This document shows, in pieces, positions 5,686 to 6,393 of a stretch of 6,393 nt of DNA. This DNA comes from Planctomycetota bacterium (GTDB lineage: Bacteria; Planctomycetota; Phycisphaerae; UBA1845), in NCBI GenBank assembly GCA_022561415.1, contig JADFRH010000144.1:1-6393 (forward strand). The letters are read 5' to 3'. Under the pieces are notes generated by a model, which made no database searches, was not told the DNA's origin, and saw only the letters and a program-made list of their open reading frames with translations. Within the stretch, counting starts at the first letter, position 1. Each line of letters opens with the position of its first letter. The position numbers and the translations under genes were made by a program.

Positions 5686-5714
5686 CGTAAGTTACTGAAA
5701 ACAAACGACTTACG
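5686..5714. promoter_or_regulatory. Perfect 7-bp inverted repeat upstream of the sigma-54 promoter
   Basis: CGTAAGT (5686-5692) and ACTTACG (5708-5714) are perfect inverted copies around a 15-base A-rich centre. The dyad is centred near -66 relative to the predicted hsp20 start. It could be the binding site of the activator that a sigma-54 promoter requires; a terminator for the upstream peptidase gene is a weaker alternative because no U-tract follows. Confidence 0.35.
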
Positions 5715-5727
5715 ATTTACGGATGTC

Positions 5728-5786
5728 CGGCGAGCGTCCGTCGCTGCTGCCATCTTGACCGAAAGTCGTGGCAGTGGCAGTCGCCG
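5728..5786 (-). terminator. Possible terminator hairpin after the zinc metallopeptidase gene
   Basis: A nested hairpin starts 5 bases beyond the peptidase stop: outer stem CGGCGA (5728-5733) with TCGCCG (5781-5786), then CTGCCA (5747-5752) with TGGCAG (5769-5774) extended by wobble pairs, then GAC/GTC around a CGAAA loop. There is no U-tract, so any termination would be weak or Rho-assisted. It would insulate hsp20 from readthrough. Confidence 0.35.
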
Positions 5787-5791
5787 ACGAT

Positions 5792-6393
5792 TCAATGCCT
5801 TCGACCGAACACCAGCGACGCGTAATAGAGCATCTGGGTGATGGCCACGATGGTGGCCGCGACGTAGGTCATGGCCGCTGCGGTCAGCACCTTGGCGACG
5901 ATCTTGTCCTCGGCCAGCGTAACGATTCCCTGATCGATCAGAATCGCTCGTGCGCGGCTCGACGCGTTGAACTCGACCGGAAGATTGATGAGCTGGAACA
6001 TTACGACGACGCCGAACAGACCGAGACCTGCGGCCGCGATCATCTGGCCGACACGCCCGAACGCCGGGCCGGTAAAGTAGCTCAGGATGAGTCCAAGGAA
6101 GATCAAGCCCACGGAAATCTGACTCCCCGTCGAGGCGATCGGGACCAGGCCGTTGCGAATCACCAGCGGACCGTACTGCTTGGCGTCCTGAATCGCGTGA
6201 CCCACCTCATGAGCCGCGATCCCGATGGACGCGAGCGATCGGCCGTGATAGACGTCCGGGCTCAATCTCAGCACCTTCTTTTTCGGATCGTAATGGTCGC
6301 CGAGAAACGACTTGATCGGCTCGATGGCGACGTCTGCGATGCTGTAGGCGTTCAAGATGCGCTGGGCCGTCTCGGCGCCGCTCAGCCCGCTAC
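5792..6393 (-). CDS. yugP: YugP-type membrane zinc metallopeptidase (5' end outside window)
   Basis: Membrane-embedded neutral zinc metallopeptidase of the YugP family. The frame is open to the right edge, where SGLSGAETAQRILN matches the family's region near the N-terminus; with 200 of about 230 residues present, only the start and first membrane segment are missing. Seen in order: HYDPKKKVLRLSPDVYHGRS, a family block; the zinc-binding HEVGH (codons at 6197-6211) within AAHEVGHAIQDA; two hydrophobic stretches (about 6063-6126 and 5990-6045); PVEFNASSRA, whose glutamate is the likely third zinc ligand by analogy with related gluzincins; and a final hydrophobic segment near the C-terminus (about 5810-5880). 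The active-site residues are intact, so the protein should be active. Its substrates are unknown for the family in general. The 247 bases between it and the hsp20 start (5545-5791) hold the regulatory sites listed here and no gene. Confidence 0.93.
   Translation of the reverse strand, partial: SGLSGAETAQRILNAYSIADVAIEPIKSFLGDHYDPKKKVLRLSPDVYHGRSLASIGIAAHEVGHAIQDAKQYGPLVIRNGLVPIASTGSQISVGLIFLGLILSYFTGPAFGRVGQMIAAAGLGLFGVVVMFQLINLPVEFNASSRARAILIDQGIVTLAEDKIVAKVLTAAAMTYVAATIVAITQMLYYASLVFGRRH

Noticed and set aside
5495..5704. 69-codon minus-strand frame over the hsp20 leader
   Set aside because: It overlaps the promoter, leader and start of hsp20 in another frame and has an arginine-rich composition typical of chance frames.

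Overview
The window is GC-rich and looks like a chromosomal segment of a Gram-negative-type, probably environmental bacterium. Planctomycetota is my best guess. It rests on the form of the ClpC sequence, the YugP-type peptidase, and interspersed repeats that read as 'PLPYGRGSD' when translated. This is from memory of such genomes and is not proven here.

Layout. Bases 1-1672 (+) are the C-terminal two thirds of a ClpC-type AAA+ unfoldase, cut by the window edge. A strong hairpin at 1701-1733 separates it from a convergent minus-strand pair: an MFS transporter (2298-3527) followed 40 bases later by a DinB-family four-helix-bundle protein (1751-2257). Bases 3528-3662 form a divergent promoter region with a good sigma-70-like promoter pointing right. 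From 3663 to about 5003 lies a decayed island. It holds a Type IIG (Eco57I-like) restriction-methylase gene reduced to its first ~70 codons fused out of frame to its last ~75 codons. Next comes an overlapping, intact, lower-GC gene of unknown function (4088-4648). After that is a 355-base patch with two further, permuted fragments of a second Type IIG C-terminus and four copies of a 28-base repeat. A strong hairpin at 4993-5035 closes the island. The right flank is on the minus strand: a small heat-shock protein (5083-5544) behind a near-consensus sigma-54 promoter (5645-5660), then a YugP-type membrane zinc metallopeptidase (5792-6393) cut by the right edge.

How it fits together. The flanks are protein quality control: ClpC unfoldase, Hsp20 holdase and a membrane zinc protease. 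They are not one operon, since strands and spacing differ. A restriction-modification locus seems to have landed between them and been destroyed, leaving one possibly intact cargo gene. The points most worth following are the permuted restriction-gene debris fused in phase to the repeats, the unknown 186-residue gene, and the sigma-54 promoter of the Hsp20 gene.
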